Shown: piece after piece, positions 35,670 to 44,619 of the stretch
Numbering within the stretch: the first letter of the stretch is position 1
Layout of the letters: every line of letters begins with the position of its first letter
Program-made: the position numbers and the translations under genes
DNA from: Rhodoferax sp.
Lineage (GTDB): Bacteria; Pseudomonadota; Gammaproteobacteria; Burkholderiales; Burkholderiaceae_C
Reading direction: 5' to 3'
Assembly (NCBI RefSeq): GCF_018063565.1
Contig: NZ_JAGPBB010000020.1
Location: 1 to 49,818 of the forward strand
Length of the DNA: 49,818 nt
Notes under the pieces: model-generated
Databases searched by the model: none
Seen by the model: only the letters and a program-made list of their open reading frames with translations
What the model was told of the DNA's origin: nothing

Positions 35670-36281
35670 CTATTTCGCGGGCTCCCGACACAACAAATGG
35701 GCGTGGACCGCACCCGCCTTCAGATACCGGTGCAAACGCAGCCCCAGGGTTGCCAGCCGTTCATCACTCCAGCGCAACGGCGCCTCCAGGTAGATCAGGC
35801 CGGCAGACTGCAGTGCGGGCACTGCGGCCTCAAGCGCCGGTGCAAACAAGTCAGAGTCAAAGGGCGGGTCCAGCAACACCAGGTCCAGACTGTGGGGCGC
35901 CTGCTGGCGCAGTGCGCCAAGTCCATCGGTATGCTGAATGCTCACCGCCTGCGCCTTGAGCTGGGCCTGATTGCGCTGCAACTGGGCAACCAGAGTGCGA
36001 TCCAGTTCTACCAGACACACCTCGCGAGCCCCCCGCGAAGCGGCTTCAAAACCCAGTGCTCCGGTACCGGCAAACGCGTCCAGACAACGCCAGCCGCTCA
36101 GGTCCTGGCCCAGCCAGTTGAACAGGGTTTCACGCACGCGGTCCGGCGTTGGCCGCAAACCCGGCTTATTTGCCACGGGCAACTTGCTGCGCTTGAACTG
36201 ACCGCCAATGATGCGCACGGCGTGGCTTTGTGGTTTGTGTGCCTGGACCGGCAGCGGTGAGCGATGCTTGGAAGTTGTCAT
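35670..36281 (-). CDS. rsmD: 16S rRNA (guanine966-N2)-methyltransferase RsmD
   Basis: 203 residues. HAVRIIGGQFKRSKLPV and GLRPTPDRVRETLFNWL open the family domain, the SAM-binding motif is CLDAFAGTGALGFEAASRGA, and the catalytic motif IV is LLDPPF. It methylates G966 of 16S rRNA during 30S assembly. Divergent from ftsY, as in many proteobacteria, with a 310-bp AT-rich gap between them. Confidence 0.94.
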   Translation of the reverse strand: MTTSKHRSPLPVQAHKPQSHAVRIIGGQFKRSKLPVANKPGLRPTPDRVRETLFNWLGQDLSGWRCLDAFAGTGALGFEAASRGAREVCLVELDRTLVAQLQRNQAQLKAQAVSIQHTDGLGALRQQAPHSLDLVLLDPPFDSDLFAPALEAAVPALQSAGLIYLEAPLRWSDERLATLGLRLHRYLKAGAVHAHLLCREPAK

Positions 36282-36591
36282 GTGCCGGATGGAAGGTAGG
36301 ACTCGACCGCGACAGTCTGATTTGCAAAATTCCCAATAAATATGCCATTAGCGCATATTCCAATTATGTTATTAGCTATATTTTTCATATCATTTTTGGC
36401 ATACATTTGCCAGCCTTGGCACGGTCACCACCAGGTTTTAACACGCCGGCGTGGCGCTGCCCTGGCGCTCACGCACCCGTCACCCACACCAGCCCGGCAG
36501 CGCTGGACCAGGCCACCATTGACTGGCAAGACCGGTTTGCTCTGGCGCGATGCGCTGTTTCATAGAATGCAGCTCCACCACGAAACGCAAA
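36282..36591. promoter_or_regulatory. AT-rich divergent rsmD-ftsY intergenic region with a candidate ftsY -10
   Basis: 310 bp, noticeably AT-rich between about 36320 and 36410 compared with the surrounding GC-rich DNA. It includes a degenerate interspersed repeat (36344-36386). A -10-like TAGAAT (36563-36568) lies 23 bp before the ftsY ATG; no good -35 is visible at 17 bp. I see no gene here. Confidence 0.35.
36344..36386. repeat. Degenerate interspersed repeat
   Basis: GCCATTAGCGCATATTCC followed after a short gap by TTAGCTATATTTTT keeps the AGCGC-ATAT ... TAGCTAT order of the repeat family but is AT-drifted and lacks the full palindrome. It lies in the rsmD-ftsY gap. Confidence 0.35.
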
Positions 36592-37677
36592 ATGTTCAGT
36601 TTCTTCAAGAAAAAGTTCCTCTCCGAGGTACCCCCCACCGATCCGGCCGTCGTTCCTGATACCGCGGCTGGCGCTTTGTCTGCGCCAGTCCCGGTGATGC
36701 CAGCCCATGCAGCGCTCTCTGGCCACAAGGTGTCAGGGCAGGAGGTGGTGCCAGCGGTCCGAGGGTCCTGGATGGACAAGCTCAAGACCGGATTGAAAAA
36801 AACCGGAACCAGCATTGCCACAGTCTTCACCGGCGCACAAATTGACGATGCACTGTACGAAGATCTGGAAGCGGCGTTGCTGCAGGCCGATACGGGCGTC
36901 AAAGCCACCACTGCGCTATTGGTTGACCTGAAGTTTCGCGTCAAGGACAGTGGCGCCACCAAGCCGACCGCCGTCAAGGGCTTGCTGATTGATGCCCTGA
37001 CCCACATGCTCACCCCCCTGCAAAAATCACTGGTAGTGGGGCAGTTTTCGCCCACGGTGGTGATGGTGGCGGGTGTCAACGGCGCGGGCAAAACCACCTC
37101 GATTGGCAAACTCACCCGTCACCTGGCGGATTCGGGGGCCAGCGTACTGCTGGCGGCGGCGGACACCTTTCGGGCGGCTGCACGCGAACAGCTCGGTGTC
37201 TGGGCCGACCGCAACACGGTCGACATCATCAGCCAGGACGGTGGTGACCCGGCGGCCGTTGCGTTTGACGCGGTCAGCGCGGGCAAAGCACGCGGGCGTG
37301 ATGTGGTGCTGGTGGACACCGCAGGGCGTCTGCCCACGCAGTTACACCTGATGGAGGAGCTGAAGAAGATCAAGCGGGTGATCCAGAAGACCGGGCCGCT
37401 GGCCGATGCTGGCAGCGGCACCCCCCCGCACGAGATCCTGCTGGTGATTGACGGCAACACCGGGCAAAACGCGCTCACCCAGGTCAAGGCCTTTGACGAT
37501 GCGCTGGGTCTGACGGGGCTGATTGTGACCAAACTGGACGGCACCGCCAAGGGTGGCGTGCTGGCCGCGATCGCGCGCGAACGGCCCATACCGGTATATT
37601 TCATCGGGGTTGGCGAAAAGCTCGAAGACCTGGAAACCTTCAATGCGCGCGAGTTTGCCCAGGCGCTGCTCAACTGA
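36592..37677 (+). CDS. ftsY: Signal recognition particle receptor FtsY
   Basis: 361 residues. A short N-terminal part (MFSFFKKKFLS, then about 60 Pro/Ala-rich residues) replaces the long acidic A domain of E. coli FtsY. The N domain (about 65-150) leads to the GTPase G domain: G1 GVNGAGKT (161-168), the insertion-box region DTFRAAAREQL, G3 DTAGR, G4 TKLDG. It docks ribosome-SRP complexes at the membrane. ATG 36592 is chosen because MFSFFKKK is the usual FtsY start. Confidence 0.96.
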   Translation: MFSFFKKKFLSEVPPTDPAVVPDTAAGALSAPVPVMPAHAALSGHKVSGQEVVPAVRGSWMDKLKTGLKKTGTSIATVFTGAQIDDALYEDLEAALLQADTGVKATTALLVDLKFRVKDSGATKPTAVKGLLIDALTHMLTPLQKSLVVGQFSPTVVMVAGVNGAGKTTSIGKLTRHLADSGASVLLAAADTFRAAAREQLGVWADRNTVDIISQDGGDPAAVAFDAVSAGKARGRDVVLVDTAGRLPTQLHLMEELKKIKRVIQKTGPLADAGSGTPPHEILLVIDGNTGQNALTQVKAFDDALGLTGLIVTKLDGTAKGGVLAAIARERPIPVYFIGVGEKLEDLETFNAREFAQALLN

Positions 37678-37734
37678 AGAGGGTATGCGGGCGGCATCCA
37701 GCACGGCACGACTCAGGTAGTACATTCGCACCTT

Positions 37735-39465
37735 ATGCCCACCCACGACACGCCTGTTGTGAACGAACCGACTGACGCTTTACCCGGCGTCGGGCGGGCA
37801 CTGGTGGCGGCAGGCCAGCTGGACCTGCACTTTGCCCAGGGGATTTACCGCAAGGCCCTGGCCAATCGCGCCAGTTTTGTGGCCGAGTTGACCGGCTCGG
37901 GCGCGGTGTCGGCCAGCGATCTGGCCCATACGCTGGCACGGGCATTTGCCTTGCCGCTGCTGGACCTGGATGCGGTCGATGCCGATCGTCTGCCCAAGGA
38001 CCTGCTGGACAAAAAAATCTGTCAGGACTACCGCGTGCTGGCGCTCGGCAAGCGGCAAAACCGGATCATTGTCGGCACGGCTGACCCGTCTGACCAGCAG
38101 GCAGCAGAGAAGATCAAGTTTGCCACCGGCCTGAGTGTGGACTGGGTGGTTGCCGAGTACGACAAACTGCTAAAGCTGGTATCCAAAAATACGGTGACGG
38201 CAACCGAAACCATCGAAAGTATCGTGGGTGACGGCTTCGCATTCGACGATCTGAGCACCGAACCGATCACCGAAAACGTGGCGGCGGCGTCTGAAGTCGA
38301 CGATGCGCCGGTGGTCAGGTTCCTGCAGAAGATGCTGGTGGATGCGGTCGGTATGCGCGCGTCCGATTTGCATTTTGAGCCCTACGAACACACTTACCGG
38401 GTACGTTTTCGCATCGACGGCGAGCTGCGTGAGATTGCCTCACCACCGGTGGCCATCAAGGACAAGCTGGCGTCACGTATCAAGGTGATCTCGAAGATGG
38501 ACATCTCCGAGAAGCGCATCCCGCAGGATGGCCGCATGAAGCTGAAAATCGGCCCCGAGCGGGTGATTGATTTCCGGGTCAGCACCCTGCCAACGCTGTT
38601 TGGCGAGAAGATCGTGATTCGCATACTGGACCCCAGCAGCGCCAGACTGGGGATCGATGCGCTGGGTTACGATCCTGTCGAGAAAGGGCATTTGCTCAAA
38701 GCCATCGGCCGCCCTTACGGCATGATTCTGGTGACCGGGCCGACAGGTTCAGGCAAGACGGTGTCGCTCTATACCTGCCTGAACCTGCTCAATCAGCCTG
38801 GTGTGAACATTGCCACCGCCGAGGATCCGTCGGAGATCAACCTGCCCGGCGTCAACCAGGTCAATGTCAACGAGAAAGCCGGTCTGACCTTTGCCGCCGC
38901 CCTGCGCTCTTTTTTGCGCCAGGATCCAGACATCATCATGGTCGGCGAGATCCGGGACCTGGAAACGGCCGATATCGCCATCAAGGCGGCACAAACCGGC
39001 CACCTGGTGCTGTCAACCTTGCATACCAATGACGCGCCGTCCACCCTGACCCGTCTGCGCCACATGGGCATTGCGCCCTTCAATATTGCCGCCAGCGTGA
39101 TACTGATCACGGCGCAACGACTGGCGCGACGGCTCTGCCCGCTGTGCAAGCGCGAGGCGGACGTCGAACGTCCGGCACTGCTGGAGGCCGGATTTCGCCA
39201 GCAGGATCTGGACGGCAGCTGGAAGCCGTATCGTCCGGTCGGTTGCAGTGCGTGCAACAATGGCTACAAGGGCCGGATCGGTCTGTACCAGGTGATGCCG
39301 ATCACCGAGGAAATTCAGCGCATCATCCTGCGTGACGGGAACGCCCTGGAGATCGCCGATCAGGCCCGGCGTGAAGGGGTGAAAACCCTGCGCGAGGCCG
39401 GGCTGCAAAAGGCGAAAATGGGGCTGACCTCCATTGAAGAAGTTCTGGCAGTCACCAACGAATAA
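37735..39465 (+). CDS. pilB: Type IV pilus assembly ATPase PilB
   Basis: 576 residues, the length of PilB. An N-terminal MshE/GspE_N domain (about 20-160) precedes the ATPase: Walker A GPTGSGKT (335-342), Asp box, Walker B DPDIIMVGEIRD and His box STLHTNDAPSTLTRL. The zinc-binding tetracysteine CPLCK ... CSAC is present. It powers pilus extension. It starts 57 bp after ftsY and is followed by pilC and pilD. No pilA or pilT is in the window. Confidence 0.96.
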   Translation: MPTHDTPVVNEPTDALPGVGRALVAAGQLDLHFAQGIYRKALANRASFVAELTGSGAVSASDLAHTLARAFALPLLDLDAVDADRLPKDLLDKKICQDYRVLALGKRQNRIIVGTADPSDQQAAEKIKFATGLSVDWVVAEYDKLLKLVSKNTVTATETIESIVGDGFAFDDLSTEPITENVAAASEVDDAPVVRFLQKMLVDAVGMRASDLHFEPYEHTYRVRFRIDGELREIASPPVAIKDKLASRIKVISKMDISEKRIPQDGRMKLKIGPERVIDFRVSTLPTLFGEKIVIRILDPSSARLGIDALGYDPVEKGHLLKAIGRPYGMILVTGPTGSGKTVSLYTCLNLLNQPGVNIATAEDPSEINLPGVNQVNVNEKAGLTFAAALRSFLRQDPDIIMVGEIRDLETADIAIKAAQTGHLVLSTLHTNDAPSTLTRLRHMGIAPFNIAASVILITAQRLARRLCPLCKREADVERPALLEAGFRQQDLDGSWKPYRPVGCSACNNGYKGRIGLYQVMPITEEIQRIILRDGNALEIADQARREGVKTLREAGLQKAKMGLTSIEEVLAVTNE

Positions 39466-39505
39466 TCGGTACGGCGAGCAATTCAAACCAAAGCAGTCAC
39501 TCACT

Positions 39506-40723
39506 ATGGCCACTGAAAAAACCAAAAACCCCACTGAGTTTGTTTTCGAGTGGGAGGGCAAGGACCGCAACGGCAAACAGGTACGCGGTGAAATGCGCGC
39601 TGGGGGTGAGAACCAGGTGCAGGCCGCGTTGCGGCGCCAGGGCGTCATACCGTCCAAGGTCAAGAAACGGCGCATGAGTTCGGGCAAAGCGATCAAGCCC
39701 AAGGACATGGCCATTTTCACGCGCCAGCTGGCCACCATGATGAAAGCCGGTGTGCCCTTGCTGCAGGCGTTTGACATCGTTGGCCGCGGCAACCCGAATC
39801 CAAGTGTGACGCGACTGCTCAACGACATCCGCACCGATGTGGAAACCGGCACCTCGCTGAGCGCCGCATTCCGCAAGTACCCTCTGTACTTTGACAACCT
39901 GTATTGCAATCTGGTGGAGGCTGGCGAGGCGGCCGGTATTCTGGACCAGTTGCTGGACCGGCTGGCGGTCTACATGGAAAAGACCGAGGCCATGAAGTCA
40001 AAAATCAAGTCCGCCCTGATGTACCCGATCTCGGTGCTGATTGTGGCTTTTGTGGTCACGGCGGTGATCATGATTTTTGTGGTCCCGTCCTTCAAACAGG
40101 TGTTCACCAGCTTCGGTGCCGATCTGCCAGCACCCACTTTGCTGGTGATTGCTGTCAGCGAGTTTTTTGTCTCTTACTGGTGGCTGATTTTTGGTGGCCT
40201 GGGCGGTGGATTCTATTTTTTCATGCAGGCCTGGCGACGCAACCAGAAGGTGCAGATTTTCATGGACAAGTTGATGCTCAAGATGCCCATCTTTGGCGTA
40301 CTGGTCGAAAAATCCAGCATCGCACGCTGGACGCGTACCCTTTCCACCATGTTTGCAGCCGGTGTACCACTGGTCGAGGCACTGGACTCGGTGGGTGGCG
40401 CTGCCGGCAACTGGGTGTTTGAGTCTGCGACGATCAAGATCCAGCAAGAGGTTTCGACCGGCACCGCGTTGACCGTGGCCATGACCAACGCGAACCTGTT
40501 TCCGTCGATGGTGCTGCAGATGTGTGCCATCGGCGAGGAGTCGGGATCGATTGACCACATGCTGGGCAAGTCGGCAGACTTTTATGAGTCGGAAGTGGAC
40601 GACATGGTGGCGGGTATTTCCAGCCTGATGGAGCCCATCATCATCGTGGTGCTCGGTGGCGTCATTGGTGGCATCGTGGTGGCCATGTACCTGCCGATCT
40701 TCAAATTGGGTCAGGTGGTCTGA
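39506..40723 (+). CDS. pilC: Type IV pilus inner-membrane platform protein PilC
   Basis: 405 residues with two GspF domains (about 75-195 and 275-400), each with the family's membrane helices, e.g. FTRQLATMMKAGVPLLQAFD and its repeat ARWTRTLSTMFAAGVPLVEA. The N-terminal EFVFEWEGKDRNGKQVRGEM is typical of PilC. ATG 39506 starts 40 bp after pilB; an earlier in-frame ATG at 39434 lies inside pilB and is not preferred. The stop overlaps the pilD start by one base (TGATGG context). Confidence 0.96.
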   Translation: MATEKTKNPTEFVFEWEGKDRNGKQVRGEMRAGGENQVQAALRRQGVIPSKVKKRRMSSGKAIKPKDMAIFTRQLATMMKAGVPLLQAFDIVGRGNPNPSVTRLLNDIRTDVETGTSLSAAFRKYPLYFDNLYCNLVEAGEAAGILDQLLDRLAVYMEKTEAMKSKIKSALMYPISVLIVAFVVTAVIMIFVVPSFKQVFTSFGADLPAPTLLVIAVSEFFVSYWWLIFGGLGGGFYFFMQAWRRNQKVQIFMDKLMLKMPIFGVLVEKSSIARWTRTLSTMFAAGVPLVEALDSVGGAAGNWVFESATIKIQQEVSTGTALTVAMTNANLFPSMVLQMCAIGEESGSIDHMLGKSADFYESEVDDMVAGISSLMEPIIIVVLGGVIGGIVVAMYLPIFKLGQVV

Positions 40724-41565
40724 TGGAGTTTGCTGCACCGTGGAATGCCAGCCTGCTGGGCTTGCTGGGTCTGTTGATTGGCAGCTTTCTGAACGTGGTG
40801 ATTTACCGCTTGCCGGTGATGATGCAGGCGCAGTGGCGTGCCGAATGTGCAGATTTGTCTGGTACGCCCGCGCCAGATTCACCCGTTTTTAACCTGATGA
40901 CACCCCGCTCGCGCTGCCAGCACTGCCAGCACCAGCTCAGCTGGTTCGACAATATTCCTGTGCTCAGCTATTTGCTGCTGCGTGGCAAGTGCCGCTACTG
41001 CCGGGCACCAATCAGCCCGCGCTATGCGGCAGTGGAACTGGCCACTGCGGCACTGTTTTTTTACTGTGGTTGGCGCTTCGGCGCTACGCCACTGGCCTTG
41101 TTATGGAGCGGTTTTGCCGCCACCCTGCTGACGCTGGCGCTGATCGACTGGGACACCACCCTGTTGCCTGATGACATCACACTGCCTTTGTTGTGGGCGG
41201 GTCTTATCGCTGCAGCGACACATTGGAGTGGTGTGTCACTGGCCGATGCGGTATGGGGTGCCGTCGGTGGTTACCTGTCGTTGTGGCTGGTTTATTGGGG
41301 TTTCAAACTGGTCACCGGGAAGGAAGGGATGGGATTTGGCGACTTCAAGCTGTATGCCGCCCTGGGTGCCTGGTTTGGCTGGCCGGCGCTGGTGCCGATC
41401 ATTCTGATGGCCTCGGTGATTGGTGCGGTGGTGGGTATCGGCATGAAGTTCTCGAGCGGTTTGCGCGAAGGTTCCTATGTGCCTTTTGGCCCCTTTCTCG
41501 CCGGCGCAGGTTTGACGGTGATGGTGACGGGCCCACAGGCACTGTTGCAAGCGATGGGGCTATAG
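40723..41565 (+). CDS. pilD: Prepilin peptidase / N-methyltransferase PilD
   Basis: 280 residues, about seven helices. The N-terminal methyltransferase-associated region has GSFLNVVIYRLP and two CxxC pairs (CQHCQ, CRYCR). The two catalytic aspartates of the aspartic peptidase are in LIDWDTTLLPDD and GMGFGDFKLY. It cleaves and N-methylates type IV prepilins and often type II pseudopilins. Confidence 0.96.
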   Translation: MEFAAPWNASLLGLLGLLIGSFLNVVIYRLPVMMQAQWRAECADLSGTPAPDSPVFNLMTPRSRCQHCQHQLSWFDNIPVLSYLLLRGKCRYCRAPISPRYAAVELATAALFFYCGWRFGATPLALLWSGFAATLLTLALIDWDTTLLPDDITLPLLWAGLIAAATHWSGVSLADAVWGAVGGYLSLWLVYWGFKLVTGKEGMGFGDFKLYAALGAWFGWPALVPIILMASVIGAVVGIGMKFSSGLREGSYVPFGPFLAGAGLTVMVTGPQALLQAMGL

Positions 41566-41568
41566 GTC

Positions 41569-42213
41569 ATGGGGCGGGCCTTCAAGCTCGGGTTGACCGG
41601 CGGTATTGGCAGTGGCAAAAGCACGGTTGCGGCCCTACTGGCACAACTGGGTGCCGTGGTGCTGGATGCAGATGCCATCTCGCGCGCACTCACGGCACCG
41701 GGCGGTGCTGCCATCGACCCGATTCGGCACAGCTTTGGCGATGCGTTCATCAGCCCGAGCGGTGCGCTTGATCGCGACCTGATGCGCACCAGGGTCTACG
41801 CCGAACCGGCTGCCAGACAACGCCTGGAAGCCATCATCCACCCTCTGGTGCAACAAGACATCTGGCGTCAGGCCGGGACGGCCGAAGCCGCTGGTGCACC
41901 GTGTCTGGTGTTTGATGTGCCCTTGCTGGTGGAGTCAAAAAGCTGGCAACAGCGGGTTGACAAAATTCTGGTCATTGACTGCAGCCCCGAGACGCAAATC
42001 AGTCGGGTACAGGCACGCAGCGGGCTGAGCCGTGTTGCCGTTGAGGCCATCATGGCAACCCAGGCCAGCCGGGCACAGCGCCTAGCCGTCGCCGACCATG
42101 TGATTTTGAATGACGGTATCTCGCTGGAGATACTGGATGAACAGGTGCGGCAGCTGGCACCCGCCTTCGGGCTATCATTGCCACACCCAACTGCACCCGG
42201 CACATCAGCGTGA
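41569..42213 (+). CDS. coaE: Dephospho-CoA kinase CoaE
   Basis: 214 residues. P-loop LTGGIGSGKSTVA at the start (about 9-21), then DADAISRALTAPGG and FDVPLLVES, all characteristic of CoaE, which phosphorylates dephospho-CoA in the last step of CoA synthesis. Begins 3 bp after pilD and overlaps zapD by 4 bp (GTGA), so it is in the same transcript. Confidence 0.96.
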   Translation: MGRAFKLGLTGGIGSGKSTVAALLAQLGAVVLDADAISRALTAPGGAAIDPIRHSFGDAFISPSGALDRDLMRTRVYAEPAARQRLEAIIHPLVQQDIWRQAGTAEAAGAPCLVFDVPLLVESKSWQQRVDKILVIDCSPETQISRVQARSGLSRVAVEAIMATQASRAQRLAVADHVILNDGISLEILDEQVRQLAPAFGLSLPHPTAPGTSA

Positions 42214-42965
42214 TCCTTTACGAATACCCCCTGCACGAACGCATCCGTACCTATTTACGGCTTGAACACCTGTTTGTGCGCCTGCATCAACTGGCAGCGC
42301 GCATGGATGACCTTGACCACCACTTTGCCCTGGCCACATTGTTCGAAATCATGGACGTGGCTGCGCGTGCCGACCTGAAGTCTGACCTGCTGAAGGATCT
42401 GGACAAACAGCGGCACCTGCTGGACGCTTATCGCGGCAATCCGGCCATTGCCGAATCGGTGCTGGACCAGGTGATTGGCGAACTGGATGCGTGTTTTGAA
42501 GCCCTGAACCACCACCCTGGCAAAGCCGGGCAGGCGCTGACGGAAAACGAGTGGCTGATGAGTATCCGTAGCCGTATCTGTATTCCGGGCGGCACCTGTG
42601 AATTTGACCTGCCATCGTATTACGCCTGGCAACACCAAACCGGGGTGAGCCGCCAGGCAGACCTGAACCTGTGGATTGGCACGCTGAGCCCGTTAGGGGA
42701 TGCCGTGCACTTGCTATTGAAGTTGTTGCGCGATTCAGGCACGCCGCAAAAGGTCATGGCCGTCGGTGGCCAATTCCAGCAAAACCTGCCGCAGGGTCGT
42801 ACCTTCCTGCTGGTGCGTCTGGCGCTGGAGGTGTCGCAACAGCTGATTCCTGAAATCAGCGGCAACCGGTTGATGGTGTCGGTGCGCTTGATGCGCCAAG
42901 GCGAAGACTACCGGGCGCAGCCCGTAAATGACGATGTGGCATTTGAACTGGCGCTTTGCTCATGA
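42210..42965 (+). CDS. zapD: Cell division protein ZapD
   Basis: 251 residues, starting with GTG that overlaps the coaE stop. ILYEYPLHERIRTYLRLEHL and the central FDLPSYYAWQHQ, with a C-terminal RLMRQ, match ZapD (YacF/DUF1342), which bundles FtsZ filaments. The coaE-zapD-yacG order is widespread in beta- and gammaproteobacteria. Confidence 0.95.
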   Translation: MILYEYPLHERIRTYLRLEHLFVRLHQLAARMDDLDHHFALATLFEIMDVAARADLKSDLLKDLDKQRHLLDAYRGNPAIAESVLDQVIGELDACFEALNHHPGKAGQALTENEWLMSIRSRICIPGGTCEFDLPSYYAWQHQTGVSRQADLNLWIGTLSPLGDAVHLLLKLLRDSGTPQKVMAVGGQFQQNLPQGRTFLLVRLALEVSQQLIPEISGNRLMVSVRLMRQGEDYRAQPVNDDVAFELALCS

Positions 42966-43162
42966 CCGGTCAGCTGGACGCCACAAACATCGCAACACGC
43001 TGGGTGGAATGCCCTACCTGTGGCGGAGACAGCGCCTACAGCAGCAACCCGTTTCGACCCTTCTGCTGTGAGAAATGCAAGCTGATGGATCTGGGTGCCT
43101 GGGCAAGCGAACGGTTTGCGCTGGCTGCCGCAGACACACCGGAAGAACCGCCGACCCACTGA
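42962..43162 (+). CDS. yacG: DNA gyrase inhibitor YacG
   Basis: 66 residues with the zinc-ribbon cysteines CPTCGGDS and CCEKCKLMDLGAWA, characteristic of YacG, which binds the GyrB subunit. ATG at 42962 overlaps the zapD stop as ATGA; a TTG two codons earlier is less likely. The last gene of this strand's run; an interspersed repeat follows. Confidence 0.94.
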   Translation: MTGQLDATNIATRWVECPTCGGDSAYSSNPFRPFCCEKCKLMDLGAWASERFALAAADTPEEPPTH

Positions 43163-43196
43163 AAACACCGGCAACGCACCTGGGTAAAGTAAGTAA

Positions 43197-43249
43197 AAAT
43201 GCCTCCAGCCCAATGGGTAATTGCTTTTATAGCTACCTAATGTGTAGCC
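43197..43249. repeat. Interspersed repeat between convergent yacG and mutT-like genes
   Basis: ATGCCTCCAGCCCAATGG, then TATAGCTACC and TGTGTAGCC, has the CTCCAGC ... ATAGCTA ... TAGC order of this repeat family. The stop (TAG, 43237-43239) and last codons of the nudix gene lie inside it. With the yacG stop at 43162 the repeat fills the convergent gap. Confidence 0.5.
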
Positions 43250-43710
43250 AAATAAAACCCTCGCTCCTGCGCCAGCCACTGCAACACCGGCACCGTGCCT
43301 GGCAGTACCGGACGCACTGACACCGGCAGACGTTGCCAGGAAAAAGTTTGCGACTCGCGCATTTGCAGTTCACCGCGCCAATCCAAGACCTTGCAAAAAT
43401 GCAAACGGACCAGCGCGTGCGGGTAATCCACCAACTCTTCACGCCAGGGTGTCACCGCGCCGATGTCGATGCCCAGTTCTTCGTGCAGTTCACGCGTCAG
43501 CGCCATGGCGACAGTTTCGCCTGGCTCCAGTTTGCCTCCTGGAAACTCCCAGTAACCCGCATAGACCTTGCCCGCCGGGCGCGAGGTGAGCAGGAAATCG
43601 CCATCGGGCTGAATCAGCACGCCCACGGCAACATCAACCACCTGGCGGTCCGGTCCACCCTGGCGTGCTTCATGGGCATCCGCCACCAGGGGTGTTGCAG
43701 GCGCGTTCAT
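43237..43710 (-). CDS. Nudix hydrolase, MutT-like
   Basis: 157 residues. The nudix box is complete: G-x5-E-x7-REL-xEELG-like in GGKLEPGETVAMALTREL followed by HEELGI. VDVAVGVLIQPDGDFLLTSRP and YAGYWEFPGGK place it with MutT (8-oxo-dGTP hydrolases). The final residues (ATH) and the stop are encoded by an interspersed repeat, so the natural C-terminus may have been longer or different. Last gene of the secA-argJ-ATPase operon on this strand. Confidence 0.9.
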   Translation of the reverse strand: MNAPATPLVADAHEARQGGPDRQVVDVAVGVLIQPDGDFLLTSRPAGKVYAGYWEFPGGKLEPGETVAMALTRELHEELGIDIGAVTPWREELVDYPHALVRLHFCKVLDWRGELQMRESQTFSWQRLPVSVRPVLPGTVPVLQWLAQERGFYLATH

Positions 43711-43728
43711 GAGAAGGCGTTGAAACCG

Positions 43729-44619
43729 TCAGGCCAGCGCCGGCCCGACCGGCGCTTGCTGCCCGGCAAAGTCGCGCGCAAACTGGTAGGCGACACGGCC
43801 GCTTCGGGCACCACGCTCCAGCGCCCACACCAGGGCTTGTGCGCGGGCGTCATCAATGCTTTTGGCATCCACGCCAAAAGAATCCAGCCACTGCGCCACG
43901 ATGGCCAGATACTCATCCTGGCTGAATGAATAAAAGCTCACCCACAGGCCAAATCGCTCCGACAGCGATATCTTTTCTTCGATCACCTCACCCGGATGCA
44001 CCTCACCGTCGGGGGTGTGGGTGTAGCTGAGGTTGTCCTTCATGTGCTCAGGCAGCAGGTGGCGGCGGTTGCTGGTGGCGTAAATCAGCACATTGGCTGT
44101 GGTCGCCGCCACCGAACCATCCAAAATCGACTTGAGCGCCTTGTAACCAGGCTCGCCGTCTTCAAAACTCAGATCGTCACAGAAGACGATAAACTTTTCA
44201 GGCCGGTCACAGACCAGATCGACAATATCGGGTAAATCCACCAGATCCAGCTTGTCGACCTCGATCAGGCGCAGGCCCAGGTGTGCGTACTCGTTCAGGC
44301 AGGCGCGCACCAGCGAAGACTTGCCGGTGCCCCGCGCCCCGGTCAGCAGGACGTTGTTGGCCAGGTCGCCGCGAACAAACTGCAACGTGTTGCGCTGGAT
44401 TTTTTCTTTTTGGGCGTCGATCTCCTTGAGGTCGCTCAACTTCATGGCACCAATGTGGCGCACCGGCTCCAGGCTACTGCGCCCGGCGCTGCGTTGCCGA
44501 TAGCGAAACGCGGTGGATGCCACCCAATCGGGGGCAGGTAAAGGCTGCGGCAGCACCGCCTCAATCCTGCCCATCAGTTGCTCGGCACGTGCCAGCAACT
44601 GGTCAAACCGCTCGCTCAT
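43729..44619 (-). CDS. DUF815-family AAA-type ATPase
   Basis: 296 residues. The P-loop [13 protein letters not shown] and Walker B-like [15 protein letters not shown], with [12 protein letters not shown], fit the DUF815 (putative ATPase) family, often found between argJ and mutT in Burkholderiales. Function is not known. ATG at 44619 overlaps the argJ stop as ATGA (44616-44619). Confidence 0.9.
   Translation of the reverse strand: MSERFDQLLARAEQLMGRIEAVLPQPLPAPDWVASTAFRYRQRSAGRSSLEPVRHIGAMKLSDLKEIDAQKEKIQRNTLQFVRGDLANNVLLTGARGTGKSSLVRACLNEYAHLGLRLIEVDKLDLVDLPDIVDLVCDRPEKFIVFCDDLSFEDGEPGYKALKSILDGSVAATTANVLIYATSNRRHLLPEHMKDNLSYTHTPDGEVHPGEVIEEKISLSERFGLWVSFYSFSQDEYLAIVAQWLDSFGVDAKSIDDARAQALVWALERGARSGRVAYQFARDFAGQQAPVGPALA

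Noticed and set aside
36517-36568. TTGACT as -35 for ftsY
   Set aside because: The TTGACT near 36519 is about 38 bp from the TAGAAT -10, far beyond a usable spacing.
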